From Phoronis australis (Eukaryota > Phoronida > Phoronidae), in contig NMRA01000431.1 in assembly GCA_002633005.1 (NCBI GenBank), positions 1 to 59,758 of the forward strand: DNA of 59,758 bases, in the 5' to 3' direction. Shown here one piece after another: positions 1 through 13,800 of this stretch (within the stretch, counting starts at the first letter, position 1; the number at the start of each line of letters is the position of its first letter). Below the pieces are notes generated by a model, which did not search any database, was not told the origin of the DNA, and saw nothing but the letters and a program-made list of their open reading frames with translations. The position numbers were made by a program, and so were the translations under genes.

Positions 1-1731
1 GTTACTGTATCTATGTCTATGTCCAGTTGAGAGTAGTTTTGTTCCGAAAGTATGAACGCAACGGAATGAAGACTGTGAACAATGAAAAGTGTCGTGCATT
101 TAACAAATTCTATATAAATATGTGGGCACATAAAAATTAAGAAAGTGACCATTCATCTACACACTTGTTTGCACACGTGTTGAATAGTCCTTTTGCGAGT
201 TTATAACAATAACGCGAGATTATGTGAGACTCAACTGTGACGTCACGGGAAGTGGGGCAATAGCTTTTCGTTTGGCCATTTGCCCAATACGGTAGCAGAG
301 TGTATTCTGTTATTCTCTTCGAGTTTCTAGCCGTTTAGTTCGAAAAATGCCAAACAAGCATTGCTGTTATGGCTAATGAAATTCAGATTCGCACTACAAT
401 ACGTTCAATCGCGTTCTGTGCTAATTTCGTCCCGTGTATTTTAAACGGGAGGTAGGCGAAATCCGCTCACTGATAAGTTTTCACCTCGTCAAAAAATACA
501 TTCTACACCTAAAATTATCACCTGAAACTGCGCTTACTTCCTTCAGTGATCCTTTCTGCTTCTAAACATATCTTCGATGAAGCATAGCTACGGGAATTCA
601 GGTGACTTTGGCGAAGAATTCCAACTCCACTTTGTGGGTAGCCTACTGTTAACTTTGACCCAGCGCGATAACCAAAAAGTATTTCGACTGAGTCAGGGGA
701 GTGCGAGGCAAAGGCTAGCGCGAGACTGAGCGAAGTGCGAGACCTGGCGCGTGACACTTGCAAAATAGCATGAGAAAATATCAGGTGAAATTTGTAAGAT
801 TTGTCTCCCTTGGACTTTTTTTCGTCAACAGGCGTGATTTCACGTAACTTCCTCAAAATGGCGCCCCGTGAGAAAGCGAGCGAACCGCGAGGTTTTCATG
901 GATATGTTTAAGTTATTTGTAGACTAAATTGTATCCAGAGTCAGAGTATGTGTTAATTATAACTCCATGTGCTCATATGCATGTTTCATTTGATTTTATT
1001 TGCTGTATTTGAAGTGAGTAACCTTTTATGGGGATACACTATCGCCCCTGTATGCCTGCAGCATTCAGGCCTAGACTGGGTTGAGTTCCAATTTCAGTCC
1101 GTTCACACCTTCGCACAACATAACAAGTTCACATTTTCTTCGTCCATTCACAGTTATTCCACGATCCATCTACCATCTCTAAAGTTGTGTTAACGTTTTA
1201 AGCGTAAAATTCACCATAAGAACTCCAGTAAGATTTAGCGTGTGTAGCAAAGACTCGGGGCAAAACAAGAGCAATATGGCGGGTTTTGCCCCCCTTCCGG
1301 TGACGTCACATTGACTAACGAGAAACTCGCAAGTGAGCTATTAAGGAAACTCGACATTAATAGCTTCCACAAGGGGCAAACTGACTCTGGTCTCCTCTGT
1401 GCTACTGAATATGTCACAGAGCATAACTGAACACTGATGGGGGAAATCAAAATCATCCACAGTCATATCACAGGAATTAAAGATAGGATGATAACTTCTG
1501 GTACATTTTCACATTAGATTTTATAGCAATGTTATGTATTACCACATACGTTATTTCATTGTCTATTGAACTAAGAATTTGTCACTTGGCATAATTCAAC
1601 TTTACTAGGGTCAACCAGATTCAAATTCACTTAAAGAACGAAGAATATTTTACATTATTAACATAAATAAGCTAAAAACACTTTGGAAACACCCGAATCT
1701 GGGACTGAGTTTCAATGGTGACTTTACATAC
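1..1731. other. INO80 intron 25, incomplete
   Basis: No exon recognised. The stretch at 112-136, ending TATGTGGGCACATAA, resembles the terminus of the CTCF-motif repeat at 5560-5585. Two perfect TGACGTCA palindromes (CRE-like) occur near 237-244 and 1301-1308. A GC-richer block at 640-900 contains no convincing coding sequence. Confidence 0.5.
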
Positions 1732-1869
1732 CTTGGGAACTGAGTAGTACAAGTGAGGAGGGAGATGTGTTGGTTGACACTCAAAGGTCACCGGGTCACG
1801 CTCAACATGAGGGTGTTGGGGGGCTAACTCAAGAGCCAACTCTGATGACTGATGCGAGCTCGAGAGCTT
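1732..1869 (-). CDS. INO80: INO80 exon 25 (residues 1002-1047), last exon seen
   Basis: Acceptor CTTTTTCAG, donor CCCAAG|GTATGT, phase 0 at both ends, 46 codons. Encodes [18 protein letters not shown] and [13 protein letters not shown]. Low similarity to human, as expected for the divergent insertion. No further INO80 exon could be recognised between base 1 and 1731; the next should carry the CNDRSAEYE-like block and lies off the window. Confidence 0.82.
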
Positions 1870-4800
1870 CTGAAAAAGCAAGTGAAACATGTAACAATGG
1901 CAAAGCGTTCATGTTCGCACTCACGCAGATTGAAGAAAATGTTGGATCAATACAAAACAATTGTAATACAATGTGCGATGTTATTCAAACCACAGCAAGT
2001 TTCTTTTTAGCAAGTGAATTTCTTGTATACTTCTAATTGACCTATCGAAAGCTCCACCCACTTGCGAAATGTTGACAAACAAACAATAAATTTTTACTGG
2101 CAACGAGTTGTCTGTTGGGTAAAATGGTGACATGGAAATGAAGGTGTGTCAAGAATAGGTCAATTCTATTTCCCATCCTACAATTAAGGGCTGTTCCAGC
2201 AAAATCTGTATGGGAGGGGGGGAAGGCACTTTTATTTCGTACCCACCGCCCATATTTTTCATTTATTTCTCCAACCCATGACCCATAATTTTTTAATTAT
2301 TTTTATTATGTTAAAATATAAAATCCAACACTTGCAAACAAATTGCCTCCAGGAGGACCTGTTAAGAACTTAGATGATTGACAGACAAGAACTAGTTGTC
2401 TTGTCCAATATTGTCAAAAACTAAAGTAGCCTGTGAGCAATACTTTTGGCAGCCACCAGGTGTCTCTGTTCACCATGTGTCTATAATTTCAATGAAAATT
2501 TTTTTCAATTATAAGGATCTATGAATCTCAAACTGTCTCCACAAACTCTTTTATACTTCTATGTCAAGTGAATATTGGAACTTGTTTATCTTACTCATAC
2601 TTTTTATTTAAAAATCATCAATTTTCTTATATGTGTTAACACCAGTTTAGTGTTGCATAACTTTTCAATTCAATAGGACTGCAGACAAACAGTTAGCTCA
2701 AATCAAGTTGCCCATGACTTGATTAATAGCTTAGTGAACATATTGCACTCCGTTCACTGGCAATATGGGCTTTTTTGTATTGGGATAAGTTAGGATATAT
2801 GCCAATTGCATTTTTTGAGTTTTGATTTCTTTGGAGATGTGTTGGGCTGAAGTAACCAACCTGTCAGAATTAACAGGTCAAAAAATACCACCCATTTTTA
2901 ATGCATCACTTCTTACAGGAATGACCACCCATAATTTGAGTTTTTTTCTGAAGACCACCACCCATGAATTTTTATTTCTACTGCCGTCCCCCCCCCTCCC
3001 ACACGGATTTTACTGGAACAGCCCTCAGTGTAGATATGTTGGATGAAGCTTTTTCACATGGCCATTAACTACGTACCTTGACAGGTGATAAGGGCAACCC
3101 TTTCTTGCCAGAGGAACTCTTTGTGGGCGACAGCGGCAGTGACTTGAGCAGCTTGGCACGGATGTGCTTCTGACGAATTTTACGATGGCCTATTGTTTCA
3201 GGAATGCTATGAAAGACGTGGTCAGTGTGAGTATGGAAGGTCGAGGTGTGGCTGGCAAACACCAGGTGGCGTAAGTTGTCACTTGTCGTGATGTTAGCGA
3301 AGTAAGTTGTCCTCTGGGGTGCCAACAGGAATTCTCTGTTAGTGCAATACCTGAAATCACAGATTCAAAGTATTATGTTCCAGTTTAATTGTAAAAGAGT
3401 CAAGTCCTTCTTTCTAGTGTTTTCTACCTCCATCGACCTGGTGCTTCAAAACTGTTCATTTAAGATATTTTTAATTTTCAGCTATTTTTGAAGAGAACTA
3501 AATGCCCAAAATCCGTAACATCTGAAAACTCCCATGCAGTGATTAAAAGTGCGCAGAATACGCTTTAATCCGTAACAGCTGCCAGTCCTGTAAACCCATT
3601 TTTTTCATGCATGTCTAATCAAAATCAGACTAACCTATTAACTATACATGGTCTAGAAATGAAACAAGTCAACACGCTTAAGTCGCCCTTGGTATATTAA
3701 ACCTAGTAATATTCAAACCTTCAGACAACCATACAAGGATAAGTAACGCTTAATTCGTCCTTGTTTTTATAAGCCCAATGACCATTGATTTTTTTACTTC
3801 AGACAACAGTACAAAAATAATATTACAGTACATGCAACATAAAATGAACTATGACAGCAGGGGATCAGTAATCCAAAAACACCTGACTCACCTGTACTTA
3901 ATCTCGTCAACCTCTTGCCAGGTATGATGGTGGTGAATCCTGTAGGCTTCCTTTAGCCAGAGGAAAACAGCTAACCACCTGATGGAAATAAGCACGCGGT
4001 GGTTATTAGAAGTAACACGTTTATTAACAAAAAAGAGAACTGAAGTAATATGACTTCTTGTAAACAAGAGCAACGCAGAGCGTTGAAATGCGCCCACAAT
4101 TGCACCGCATACGGTATCCTTCTAGGGTTGTTTATTGGTACCATAAAGTGGCCAGTAGAGGGCATATATGTAATATGTTGTACTTAGCAAAATGGAAAGG
4201 CATGGTCATTGTCTCCTCAATAGGCTAGGGGCAAAATGTGAGTAATCTTCATAATACAAGCACATCCTATACACCAGTTGCTTAAAGCACCACAGAAACA
4301 TAGAATTAAAAACAAATTTACCAACATACGAGATTAGCACAGCACTAGAATGCCAGAAACAAATTTCTACTTGGAACTTTTCCTTCATAGTCACGAAGTA
4401 ACACAAAGTATACACCTGAAGACCTATGAAAATACAGAGGTCAATGTAAAATACTAAAATTGCCACTAGAGGCAAACACTAAAATTGCCACTAGAGGCAT
4501 ACCGGTAGTCAGAATCATCCTAAAGTCGTCATCGTCCGTTGTCAACATCACATAAATACACTTGCTAAATTTAGTAAAGATCCTGCAAACGGTTTGGGAG
4601 ATACAGCCATGGGCGCAAAAAAACAAAACTGCCACTAGGAGGCGCCACAGTAGTCCAAATCGTCTGAAAATCATTGTCAGCTGTCTTCCTTATAGTAAGC
4701 ACATACACGCCAATTTTCACAATCATCCTTTGAGCGGTTTGGTTGATAGAGGGGTGGACGCAAAAATACAGACTCGAAAACAGTAAAAATGGCCACTAGG

Positions 4801-7800
4801 TGGCGCAAACTACGTCGAATCCATCTGAAAACAGTAGGATAGCGTCATCTCACTAATAGGTGCCTACATACCAAATTTCATGAAAATCCGTTCAATACTT
4901 TTGAAGATACAAAGGTAAGCGTAAAAAACTAAAATTGCCACTAGGGGGCACACCGGTAGTCGGATCCGACCAAAAGTCGTCATCTTCCGTTGTTAACATC
5001 ATATAAATATACTTACACAATTTGTAAAGATCCTGCGAACGGTTTAGGAGATACAGCCATAGGCGCAAAAAAACAAAACTGCCACTAGGAGGCGCCACAG
5101 TAGTCGAAATCGTCGGAAAATCATCGTCAACCATCCTCTACATAGTAAGCATATACATGCCAATTTTCACAATCATCCTTTGAGCGGTTTGGTTGATAGA
5201 GGGGTGGACGCACAAAAACAGACTCGAAAACACTAAAAATGGCCACTAGGTGGCGCAAACTATGTCAAATCCATCTGAAAACGGGAGGATAGCGTCATCT
5301 CACTAATAGGTGCCTACATACCAAATTTCATGAAAATCCGTTCAGGACTTGTGAAGATACAAAGGTAAGTGTAAAAAAATTAAAATTGCCACTAGGGGGC
5401 ACACCGGTAGTCGCATTTGTCCGAAAGTTTGCACATGCCGTCCCATTCATGAATGGAACATATGCGCCAAATTTCATGAACGTATGTCAAAGGGTTTTGG
5501 AGATAGAGCAGCGGACACCGGACGCCGCCCGGACGGACAGAGATGACGGCATAATGCGTCCACATATAAATATGTGGGCGCATAACAAAACTGACTGAAT
5601 ACATGATTTGCCAGAGTACAGTTATAAATCAAACAGCCAAGAACAAACATCACAATATAGAAGATTCCATCCAAATATTTCAGTAGTTAGATACTCCCCA
5701 TTAGTGCAATTTACAAAGGATTGATGTTGATCAACTGAAGCACAAATGCAAGGTGTTAAGATGTATTGGCTACAGTCACATACCTAACCAGTAATCCTGC
5801 CAACATTATGGACTCCATCTCACCAGGGGATATGTTAATGAACCGGAGAAAGGAAAAGCAGCGACTTGTACCTGTGTCTGCAAAAAGACATAAAAAGATG
5901 GGATAACAAGAAGCTGTCCAGATGAATATTATACTAGAGTTTAAGGCAACCTATATTAAGACATGCTATTTCAACACAGCTAACTGCAGTTTTGTGATAG
6001 GTATTTATGGACTGACTAATATGGCCAATACTCATAACAAATGTCAATTATGACAAAAGAATTCCATCATTCGAATTTATTTGACCATTGACTTTAAAAT
6101 GTTTGCACAAATATAATACCTCCTTCATCAGTGGGATATGTAGATCTGTGAATGTGGTCAGCTCTGTGAACACAGAAGACATTCTCTAGGAGACGACGTT
6201 TACTAGGTAAAGCTTTACTAAGAGTACCTGGAATCAAACAAAACATGAGTGATGCAGTACTGTTAATTAGTTGAACACAAATGACATTTTGTGAAATAAC
6301 TTTTGAATTTGGAGTCCACATTTGAAAGAAGTCTGCCAAATTTTTTATGTGCAGAGCCAATATTCGTGTTATTTTTAACTCACAACACACACCTCACATC
6401 AAGCTGCCATCAGACATAGAAGATACCTTAAACCAGATGGCACAATTTAAGGAAATACTACTTGTGTTTGCACTAGTTTTGCAGAGGATACTATCTGCTC
6501 ACAAAACTAGAAATTCAATGATATTCAGAGGATTATCTCTGCAAATAGGCCCCTGCGCTCAGCTCCCTTAGCTGGTACACAAGAAATTGAGATCAGTATT
6601 ATAAAAGCAAGCACATTTGACTTTTGATAAAAGTGAATTCCTTTATTTCCACATTCAATATTCACCACAAAGCAAAAAACAGCTGAGTAACCATGACACA
6701 ACCATTCTCAGCAAGCATAAACCAGCCTATTTCGTGGACTTACCATCCCTGTAAATAAGTTTAGGTATAAGGAACAGCTCCTGTTGGAGGTGGAACGGTG
6801 ATCGTATCTCACGTCTCTCAAATAACTCAGGATGGTTACACACCTGGCAAAATGAACATTTGTTTGAGAACACCAGGGGAGCAACAGGGCAAATGCGGAC
6901 AAAATCCTATCACTATTATCAGGACGGAAAACATCTAATGGAGTTTCAGAAAAAAAACATTATCATGTCAACATTAAACAACATGAAATCCTAGAAAGAT
7001 CGTCACAACCAAAATATGACCATAACGTTGGGTTTTCTGAAAATTCTGACCTTATTTCTTTTTTAAGAAAGAGAAACACTTCTGGTCATAAGATTTAAGT
7101 TTTAAGGCACTTTTCATGAAATGGTCCCCCCCTCTTTATAAATACATTTTTCAGTACTAAGTGTCCAAACGAAGAGTATTGCCACCTTTCTGAACTGCAT
7201 GACCAGGTTCATCAAGCTACTGGTGCTGTTCTGTGCTTGTGATGCATTGTTGGATGACTGTAACAAGTCTTCAATACGGATCTTGTTTTTGATTGCCTGA
7301 TACAGGTAGCGCTGGCGTGTAGTCAGTGGGCAGAAGACCAGCACTTCGATCTAAAGTAAATTAATTTATATTCCCGTGTTAACATCCATACTAATTATTT
7401 CATGTCTAGTTATAAATTCAACGCAGAGACTAAACAACAAGTGAGGTGCTCTACGCAAATAAGATCAAACCCTGACTGAGAGTAATGGGCATATGACACT
7501 AATAAACAGAAAGTTTGTAACATCGTCACCTAGTTGTGTAATCTCCCATATGATGCACGGCCCAATCTGTGAAAACCCCACACAAGGTGTAACAGACATC
7601 ATACACGCATATAGTAACTCACTAATGACAAGATGTCAGCACAATTGTGACTCAACTGCACTGTGTTACTACACCTAACTACTGGTCTAGAAACATCTAT
7701 TACACAATTCAAAAATGGTAAAAAACACATGAAAAATGTGACAACAGGGGATAACATGGACTGCTTCTGGAAAGAAACACATAAATGGAACAAGCTGACG

Positions 7801-10800
7801 TGACACGATACGATTATGAGCATCAAAACCAGTAATTCATAACTAAAGCTAGCAGGCAAAACACAAACAGCACAGATGAAGTAGTGTCAGCTGGCCGGCC
7901 AGAAGACTACCTTGTCTGACAACTCGTTCTCAACATCTTTCTTCACTCTTCTCAACATAAATGGTTTAAGGATCATGTGGAGTCTTGATAGTTGATCTGC
8001 AACACACCAGACCCTTTGTTTACAAAGTGATGGGCAAATGCCATGTAGGTTACATGTAACACTGCAGTGATTGGACAGCGCATGCCTTATCAAATATGTT
8101 CATCACTGTCAAATGCTCACTTAAAACAGAAGAGGAAATATGTGGATGTCATAATTAAAATTTTAATGCAGTCATTCTTTCCAGCTTATTCAGGAATCGT
8201 ATCTCGACTTTTACAAGAAAATCAAGTCTAAAGGACGCTGTGTTTTCAACAAGTTGCACATAATTTGTAAAAAGCGAAGCCATTACCAAACACAAAGATA
8301 CACTAAGACAACAAAACATGGGAAAAAGACAAAAACAGAAGAATTATTGAATGCATAATTGCATTTTTTCCCTATGAAACAATTTCAAAGACTTTGGGCT
8401 CAGTGCTAAAATAGTTTGATATTATTACGCAATTGTATTGTTAGTACTGGTATTAGTTTAAGGCAACAGTTTCCTTACTTTCATCAATGCCAGACTGTAT
8501 TGTTAGTACCGGTATTAGTTTAAGGCAACAGTTTCCTTACTTTCATCAATGCCAGACTGTTTCTCGGCGTGACTCTCTATGTCCTTGGAAAACCACTCGT
8601 TGAACTCTTCGTGGGAGTCGAACAATGTTGGCATGATAAAGTGTAGCAAGGCCCACAGCTGCAACACAAACATTATCATGAAGAAGAGGTGCAACACAAA
8701 CATTATCATGAACAAGCGCTGCAAGACAAACATTATTATGAACAAGAGCTGCAAGACAAACATTATCATGAACAAGAGGTAAAACACAAACATTATTATG
8801 AACAAGAGCTGCAACAAAAACATTATCATGAACAAGAGGTGCAACAAGCTGCGAGCACTTGCAGTGGAAGACTAGAAATCTGGTACGAGAACATACAGAC
8901 AATTAAAGATGAGGTCATAAAGTGAACTCTGATGGAAAGTGTGTAAGTGTACATAGAGACATAGTGAGACTATCAATGAACATAGAGAGATAGTGTGACT
9001 ATCAATATACATAGAGAGATTGTGTGATTATCAATGTACATAGAGAGATTGTGTGATTATCAATGTACATAGAGAGATAGTGTGACTATCAATATACATA
9101 GAGAGATTGTGTGTTTATCAATGTACATAGAGAGATTGTGTGATTATCAATATACATAGAGAGATAGTGTGACTATCAATGTACATAGAGAGATAGTGTG
9201 ACTATCAATGTACATAGAGATGGTGTGATTATCAATGTACATAGAGATTGTGTGATTATCAATGTACATAGAGAGATTGTGTGATTATCAATGTACATAG
9301 AGAGATAGTGTGTGATTATCAATGTACATAGAGAGATAGTGTGATTATCAATGTACATAGAGAGATTGTGTGATTATCAATGTACATAGAGAGATAGTGT
9401 GTGATTATCAATGTACATAGAGAGATAGTGTGACTATCAATGTACATAGAGAGATTGTGTGATTATCAATGTACATAGAGAGATAGTGTGATTATCAATG
9501 TACATAGAGAGATTGTGTGATTATCAATGTACATAGAGAGATAGTGTGACTATCAATGTACATAGAGAGATTGTGTGACTATCAATGTACATAGAGAGAT
9601 AGTGTGATTGTCAATGTACATAGAGAGATTGTGTGATTATCAATGTACATAGAGAGATAGTGTGTGATTATCAATGTACATAGAGATTGTGTGATTATCA
9701 ATGTACATAGAGATTGTGTGATTATCAATGTACATAGAGAGATTGTGTGATTATCAATGTACATAGAGAGATAGTGTGTGATTATCAATGTACACAGAGA
9801 GATAGTGTGACTATCAATGTACATAGAGATAGTGTGTGATTATCAATGTACATAGAGAGATAGTGTGATTATCAATGTACATAGAGAGATTGTGTGATTA
9901 TCAATGTACATAGAGAGATAGTGTGACTATCAATGTACATATAGAGATTGTGTGATTATCAATGTACATAGAGAGATTGTGTGACTATCAATGTACATAG
10001 AGAGATTGTATGATTATCAATGTACATAGAGATAGTGTGTGATTATCAATGTACATAGAGATAGTGTGACTATCAATGTACATAGAGATAGTGTGACTAT
10101 CAATTTACATAGAGAGATTGTGTGCAATTATCAATGTACATAGAGAGATTGTGTGATTATCAATGTACATGGAGATTGTGTGATTATCAATGTACATAGA
10201 GAGATAGTGTGATTATCAATGTACATAGAGAGATTGTGTGACTATCAATGTACATAGAGAGATAGTGGGACTATCAATGTACATAGAGAGATTGTGTGAT
10301 TATCAATGTACATAGAGAGATAGTGTGTGATTATCAATGTACATAGAGATAGTGTGTGATTATCAATGTACATAGAGACATTGTGTGATTATCAATGTAC
10401 ATAGAGATTGTGTGATTATCAATGTACATAGAGATTGTGTGATTATCAATGTACATAGAGAGATTGTGGGATTATCAATGTACATAGAGAGATTGTGTGT
10501 GATTATCAATGTACATAGAGATTGTGTGATTATCAATGTACATAGAGATTGTGTGATTATCAATGTACATAGAGAGATTGTGTGATTATCAATGTACATA
10601 GAGATTGTGTGATTATCAATGTACATAGAGAGATTGTGTGACTATCAATGTACATAGAGAGATAGTGTGTGATTATCAATGTACATAGAGATTGTGTGAT
10701 TATCAATGTACATAGAGAGATTGTGTGACTATCAATGTACATAGAGAGATAGTGTGATTATCAATGTACATAGAGAGATTGTGTGATTATCAATGTACAT

Positions 10801-13800
10801 AGAGAGATCGTGTGATTATCAAAGCATGAACAAACCTTCATGAACAAACCTTCATGAATAAACAGGCAAAATTGGATATTAAAATATCTACCAATATCAT
10901 TGTTGTGTTTACTGCTTTTATAGTTTTTAATGTTTACTACAAAACATATAATGTACAACAAATGAAGTTAAGCCCACAAAGCATTACATCAGGAAACTGC
11001 TATATAAAGTTATTTTTGGATATTTCAAACAATTGTCATGGTCATAAGGTGGATGGCTACAAAGATGTTTTGATTCTGCTCGTCAGTTCTACTACACTTT
11101 GAGAAAGTCTAATGCTCTAGTCACAACTGCTTAGTAACAGGTTTCAGCAAGTGTACAGCGTATATAACATAAACACCTGGTTAAGACAATAACAGTGTAA
11201 AATCTACCTCTGCCATTGAGTTCTGTATAGGTGTCCCTGTTAGCAGAAGACGGTTACGACAGCTGAATCCAAGTAGAGTCTTCCAACGGGCACTGTAATA
11301 GACAACAACCTTATTTCACACTGAATTACTTGGTAATTTCAAAAAGATACCTCACAATGCTGCACAGTAGAAATATTTGCTTTGACAACTACGGCATTAA
11401 TGATTTAAAGTGCATAACATAAACTAGCTGGTGTTGGTAAAAATCTGATGAACAATGTAACCGTCACTAATCTGGAACTACTTGTGCCAGCCTAAGCCTA
11501 GTAAAGTGCCATGTGCAATTGAGTGATTTGCTGAAAGTACTTGATGTTCTCAACCTCTCGCCCATGGTCACGTCCCACCTTTCTTCTCCCACTCACCTCA
11601 TTCTGGACAATGTACTATCATGCTTTAAGTCCTGGGGCCATAGTCACGTGGCCCCAATGCCAAACCATCTACCATACCGCTCACTCACCTGGAACTACTT
11701 TTGAGAGCTTGCGCCTCATCGAGGACCATGTACTGCCATTTGATTCGCTGGAAGTATTTGACGTCCTGGATCACAAGCTGGTAACTCGTGATGATCACAT
11801 GGAATGACGCTTCTGCTGTGTGTAAATGGCTCTGGTTCCAGAACTTGCGAAGGATTCGACGATCCTGTGTGTTACCCCAGTAAGGCACAACCTAGGTAGA
11901 AAACATTCTTGAATAGATTAACTTTATCAATAATTCAATCAGAGTATGGGACTAACAGTGATACTAAAATAATGACAAACAAATAAGTCGATTAAAACTT
12001 ACTGAAATTTTGGAGGAAATGTGTACAAAATCTGTTTGTTAATTGGCTTCCAATAACTTTCCGATTTATTTTCTGTTTTCTGTAGTTCAGCTCATGAACA
12101 CGTGTTCCGACATTAACAAAAACTTTTGACCAATTACCAGTCGTTTTCACTTAAATTTTAGCAGCAACTCAATTTGTGCCTCAAAATTAAAAAAATTCCC
12201 CCACAAATGCACTGCAAACGGTATGCTTCTAGGGTGTTTATTTTGATAATGAAAAATGGCCACTGGATGGTGAAAAATACTTGGAATCCACCAAAAATTG
12301 GGTAAATGTCGCTATTACCAAATTTCATGAAAATCTGTCCAGGAACTTTAGAGAAACAGACCAAAACGAAAAAGGTGAAATTGCCACTAGGAGGCAAAGT
12401 GTTTGCCGGATCTGTCTGAAAGTTGTCGACTTCCGTTGTCAACTTCACATAATTACACTTGCTAAATTTAATAAAGATCCTGAAGAGGGCTGTTGTGAAA
12501 TGTGCTTCCGGTGGATCATATATGAGCCTCTGTTAGCCACTTGCTAACGGGCAATTGCCTATTAGCTGAATGGTTAGCACACTCGCCGGTTAAATCGGGG
12601 TCGCTGGTTCGATTCCCGAGGTCGGGCAAACTCGGCTATTACGACAGGGCTTATCAGACACAGCTAAGGGGGCAAAAAAAAAAACTGCCGCAGCGCCATA
12701 GCAATTGAAGTCGGAAAATCATCTTAAACCATTCTCTTCACTCTAAGAACATATAAACCAATTTTCACAATCATCCTACCAGTGGTTTGGTTGACAGAGG
12801 GCGGACGCCAAAAGCAGACAAGAAAACAGTAAAAATGGCCACTAGATGGTGCAAAATATGTTGAATCCGTCTAAAAACCGGAAATGTTACCATTTCTTTA
12901 AAAGACAGCTATTTACCAAATTTCATGAAAATTCGTCGAGGAACTTCAGAGAAACAGAGGAAAGTAGAAAAAAATGAAATTGCACAGAGGTCATCGGATC
13001 CATCTGAAAGTTGTCGCCTTCCATTGTTAACTTCATGCTAAATTTAATAAAGATCCTGCAGAGGGCTTAGGAGATACAAGTATGGGCGCAAAAAACAAAA
13101 CAAAAAACTGCCACTAGGAGGCGCCACAGTGGTCGAAGTCGTCGGATAATCATTGTATTGATATGTGCTACCAAGTGCATTAGAAACTGAAAGAAAAACT
13201 TGTGTTCATTTCTGAAAATATTTTCACAGTGGTTGGTTCCATTTGAATATCAAACTCAGGTGTGCAGGCTCTCCTCACTAGGAAGACATAGGACAAATTT
13301 GGTAAAAATCCATCAAAAATTTGGTAGATGTAAAGACAGACACAATGACAATTTGTGAAAAGGGTGCACCACGTTTGTGAAAAGGGTGCACCACATTTTT
13401 AAAATCTGCCCTAACATCAGCACCAGATGTTCCTTTCTAAATATGAATACACATTGCCAAATTTCATGGAAATCGATTAAAGAATTTGGTAAATACTGAG
13501 GCAAATACATGGAAAACTAATAAAATTGCCACTAGGAAACACAGCGGTAGTCGGATGAATCTGAAAGAGGTCGTCAGCCATTGTCATGTTCATAGAAATA
13601 CACTACTTGCTACACTTCACTACAATCCTGCAAGGGTTCAGGGGATACAGCCGTGGATGCCGGACAGAGACGATGGCAATATGCGATCACTTACAAATGC
13701 AGACCTGTGTACCACCAAAACTGCATTGGAGTACTCTGAACACCAGATTTGCAGATTTTTCAGCAAATTTGCAGATTTTCCCGTACAGACCAAATTTACC

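Larger units (their letters stand above)
5885..7910. other. Introns around INO80 exons 18-22, no other features
   Basis: Between the exons listed at 6120, 6744 and 7186 I see plain AT-rich intron sequence without recognisable repeats or additional exons. Confidence 0.5.

Noticed and set aside
518-856. 112-codon minus ORF
   Set aside because: Falls in intron sequence between INO80 exons, has no similarity to INO80 and no compatible splice sites.
9176-10961. ORFs of repeated [17 protein letters not shown]
   Set aside because: By-products of the ~29-bp minisatellite; both strands show them and unit-length variation breaks the frame constantly.
12560-12635. tRNA gene
   Set aside because: A-box and B-box-like sequences are present, but the T stem does not pair well and the segment lies inside a TRIM solo LTR. 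The segments at 25263-25330 and 25620-25690 are inside LTRs too.
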